Source: JADJLQ01 sp038251405
Lineage (GTDB): Bacteria > Bacteroidota > Bacteroidia > Chitinophagales > Saprospiraceae
DNA: 64,000 bases
Direction: 5' to 3'
Assembly (NCBI GenBank): GCA_038251405.1
Contig: JBBSBH010000018.1
Span: 1-64,000, forward strand
The translations under genes and the position numbers were made by a program. The notes beneath the pieces are model-generated. The model did not search any database and was not told the origin of the DNA. It saw only the letters and a program-made list of their open reading frames with translations. Shown here piece after piece: positions 62,630 to 64,000 of this stretch. Numbering within the stretch: position 1 is the first letter of the stretch; every line of letters begins with the position of its first letter.

Positions 62630-63238
62630 TTATAGAGCGTGTTTCATTCTCTCATCATTTAGATCAAATATTTTCTTCTCCATTATTGTCAATAAGTCTA
62701 GGTGCTTAATTTGACTTTTAAGATTGTCAACTTGTAAATAATTACCATGTTTAAACTCAACTTTTGCCTGGTCAATTATTCGCTGGTCACCTGAATAAAT
62801 CTTTTTATCAGCGTTGATTTTAATTGCCAGATGTTTTTCAATTTCTATTAGGTTTTCGAGAGCTTTTTGTCTGAATAGGATGGCATTGTTTTCAGCAAAG
62901 TCTTGTAATAAATTTTCTAAGTCAAACTTTAAACACTTAAACGCATCATTTGGCTCATCTGAAAAATTGGGATACTTATTTTGCCCGTGCTTGTCAAGTA
63001 GATTTATATAACCTTCGTGTCCTAAAACTACATTGCCAACTGTATACGAAACAAGTCCCAGAGACCATCGAAAATGTAATTCAATTTCTTTGTCACCACA
63101 AACAAATTGTCCGAATGCAAAATGTCCACCAGAACCCTGTCCAGTCCCAGCTAGTTTAAAATGAAAACCTTTGGGTTCAAAATAAGGTGACAGGATTTTT
63201 ATTCCGTCTAAAAGATATTGTTCTGGTGTCAAATTCAT
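62630..63238 (-). CDS. Unrecognised protein
   Basis: A 202-aa protein I do not recognise. Residues 1-80 look like an alpha/beta domain with aromatic-rich strands (GGHFAFGQFVCGDKEIELHF, RWSLGLVSYTVG). Residues 100-202 are mostly helical and charged. It has no signal or membrane helix. Small proteins of this kind are often immunity or accessory-region proteins, but nothing proves that here. It is preceded by a repeat-bearing gap and follows the partial FG-GAP-like gene on the same strand. Confidence 0.5.
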   Translation of the reverse strand: MNLTPEQYLLDGIKILSPYFEPKGFHFKLAGTGQGSGGHFAFGQFVCGDKEIELHFRWSLGLVSYTVGNVVLGHEGYINLLDKHGQNKYPNFSDEPNDAFKCLKFDLENLLQDFAENNAILFRQKALENLIEIEKHLAIKINADKKIYSGDQRIIDQAKVEFKHGNYLQVDNLKSQIKHLDLLTIMEKKIFDLNDERMKHAL

Positions 63239-63321
63239 TTCGTTGATTGGTTTCGATTTTTAAAATGCCCTTTACCGTACCACAGGCAAAGAAATGCAGG
63301 AGGGTGCGGGTGGTTCACTTT

Positions 63322-63410
63322 CCCAACCGATGCATTGCCAGCAGATGACAAAACTCTAATTTACGATATTCCTCCCAGCTTTTTATTTGCCTGCATGTTA
63401 GCCAGCAGGC
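63322..63410. repeat. Short repeats between the last two genes
   Basis: GCCAGCAG occurs at 63337-63344 and 63401-63408 in the same orientation, each preceded by a TGCAT. The second copy is part of an inverted repeat GCCTGC/GCAGGC (63389-63410). The region lies just downstream of the partial gene and upstream of the 202-aa gene. Confidence 0.5.
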
Positions 63411-63435
63411 GCTCTGTTGCTGTTATCAGCTCTTT

Positions 63436-64000
63436 TTATTTCAATTCGTTTAATGTCGTCCATTTGATATTTCGTATTTCTCCAACTTTTATGTTTGGTT
63501 GTGTCGAATGTCCATTAAAGAATATTGCAGGAATTTTCTTTGTCATGTCATTAATTGTAATGTTACCATCTCTTTCAATATCATTGTCATCAGAACTTTG
63601 AAGATAAACATCTGTATTATCAGCGCTTAATATTAGACCTTTTATGTCCCAGGGATAGCCCCAGTAATATTTACCATTTTCAACAATTACAGGATTAAAG
63701 TAAAACAGTAGATTGACTTTTTCGTTTTTTAGGTCTTGGTCATAAAAGGCATAGTCAATTCCATCTTCATAACCAGTGGCAGAACATATTTCAGGTTCTG
63801 GATCAGAATCAAGGTTTACGAACCAAATGAAATCGAAATCCATCGAATACTTTTTTACCGTCTTTAAAAGTTTCTTGTCAGAAGTAATCCAGGCTTCTAA
63901 AAAATCTTCATTTTCAGTCTTTGTTGTCGGCGTGTATTGGCAAATAAAGTCAAGTTTCCTGTCACCATTGAAGTCGACACTAAATGTCCTTATGATTTTT
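63436..64000 (-). CDS. Partial FG-GAP-like protein (5' end outside the window)
   Basis: A minus-strand frame open from the window edge to a stop at 63436; at least 187 residues are inside. An ATG at 63843 is internal, since the frame continues to 64000 and encodes the motif VDFNGDRKLDFI further upstream and VNLDSDPEPEIC after it. Both have the D-x-D/N-x-D/S-x-x-x-(D/E) spacing of FG-GAP/VCBS-type calcium loops. The true N-terminus, and any signal peptide, lie beyond the window. Confidence 0.6.
   Translation of the reverse strand, partial: KIIRTFSVDFNGDRKLDFICQYTPTTKTENEDFLEAWITSDKKLLKTVKKYSMDFDFIWFVNLDSDPEPEICSATGYEDGIDYAFYDQDLKNEKVNLLFYFNPVIVENGKYYWGYPWDIKGLILSADNTDVYLQSSDDNDIERDGNITINDMTKKIPAIFFNGHSTQPNIKVGEIRNIKWTTLNELK

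Noticed and set aside
1..64000. CRISPR array, rRNA operon or replication origin
   Set aside because: No regularly spaced repeats, no rRNA signature and no DnaA-box cluster were seen in the window.

Overview
The window is AT-rich chromosomal DNA of a Bacteroidota bacterium, most likely from the Saprospiria/Chitinophagia side of the phylum. This rests on family content read from the proteins: a SecD-SecF fusion, a TPR/PD40/OmpA protein with the architecture of PorE of the type IX secretion system, a GH16 enzyme ending in a type A T9SS sorting domain, a TonB-dependent receptor paired with a DUF4249 lipoprotein, DUF4293, an HU-CCDC81/SPOR protein and an OstA-like protein. Several genes are preceded by a -7 box of the Bacteroidota type (TAnnTTTG), and Shine-Dalgarno sequences are not conspicuous. 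The exact genus cannot be read from the sequence.

Layout. 1-4.3 kb: a tRNA-Leu-like relic, an NTF2-like lipoprotein, aroE overlapping a proline dehydrogenase, an OmpA-like protein, a PhyH dioxygenase and a second degenerate class II tRNA-like sequence. 4.3-7.3 kb (minus strand): a membrane-anchored PspA/IM30-like coiled-coil protein, a small coiled-coil protein and a DUF2130 protein. 7.5-16 kb: secDF with a clear terminator, the PorE-like protein, an unknown protein with faint HolD resemblance, a nicotinamide-riboside-kinase-like P-loop kinase, a PD40 lipoprotein and a zinc-ribbon metallopeptidase. 16-21 kb: purC, a Nudix-like protein without a Nudix box, an M42 aminopeptidase, pyrE divergent from a true Nudix hydrolase, and an amidase. 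21-25 kb: ccmB-ccmC-ccmD-like genes running into glutamate dehydrogenase and an Lrp/AsnC regulator. 25-29 kb: TraB/GumN protein, TonB-dependent receptor and DUF4249. 29-36 kb: rpsP with its terminator, an unknown 461-aa protein, EI24, HU-CCDC81/SPOR, kdsA, an FAD dehydrogenase and DoxX. 36-40 kb (minus): rhomboid, rlmH, ggt and an SDR reductase. 39.8-40.1 kb holds a strong candidate for a structured non-coding RNA gene with its own promoter and terminator, followed by tRNA-Pro(GGG). 40-48 kb: a polytopic membrane protein with a GH63-type glucosidase, then trmH-like, ThuA-like and GH16 genes. 48-60 kb: smc, a structured 450-bp gap, a TerB-like gene, DUF6580 and DUF4293 membrane proteins, an OstA-like protein, a BatE-like TPR/SH3 protein and a very large FG-GAP/ASPIC lipoprotein. 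60-64 kb is an accessory region: an IS-like relic present in two direct copies that bracket an XRE-ImmA/IrrE + PIN two-gene module, then two unrecognised genes separated by short repeats; the last runs off the window.

Most of the window is housekeeping (purine, pyrimidine, shikimate and Kdo synthesis, protein export, cytochrome c maturation, chromosome segregation) mixed with envelope and glycan-use genes. The least explained items are the candidate RNA at 39.8-40.1 kb, the two degenerate class II tRNA-like sequences, the structured smc-downstream gap, the PspA-like/DUF2130 cluster and the repeat-bracketed toxin-antitoxin-like module with a palindrome laid over its promoter.
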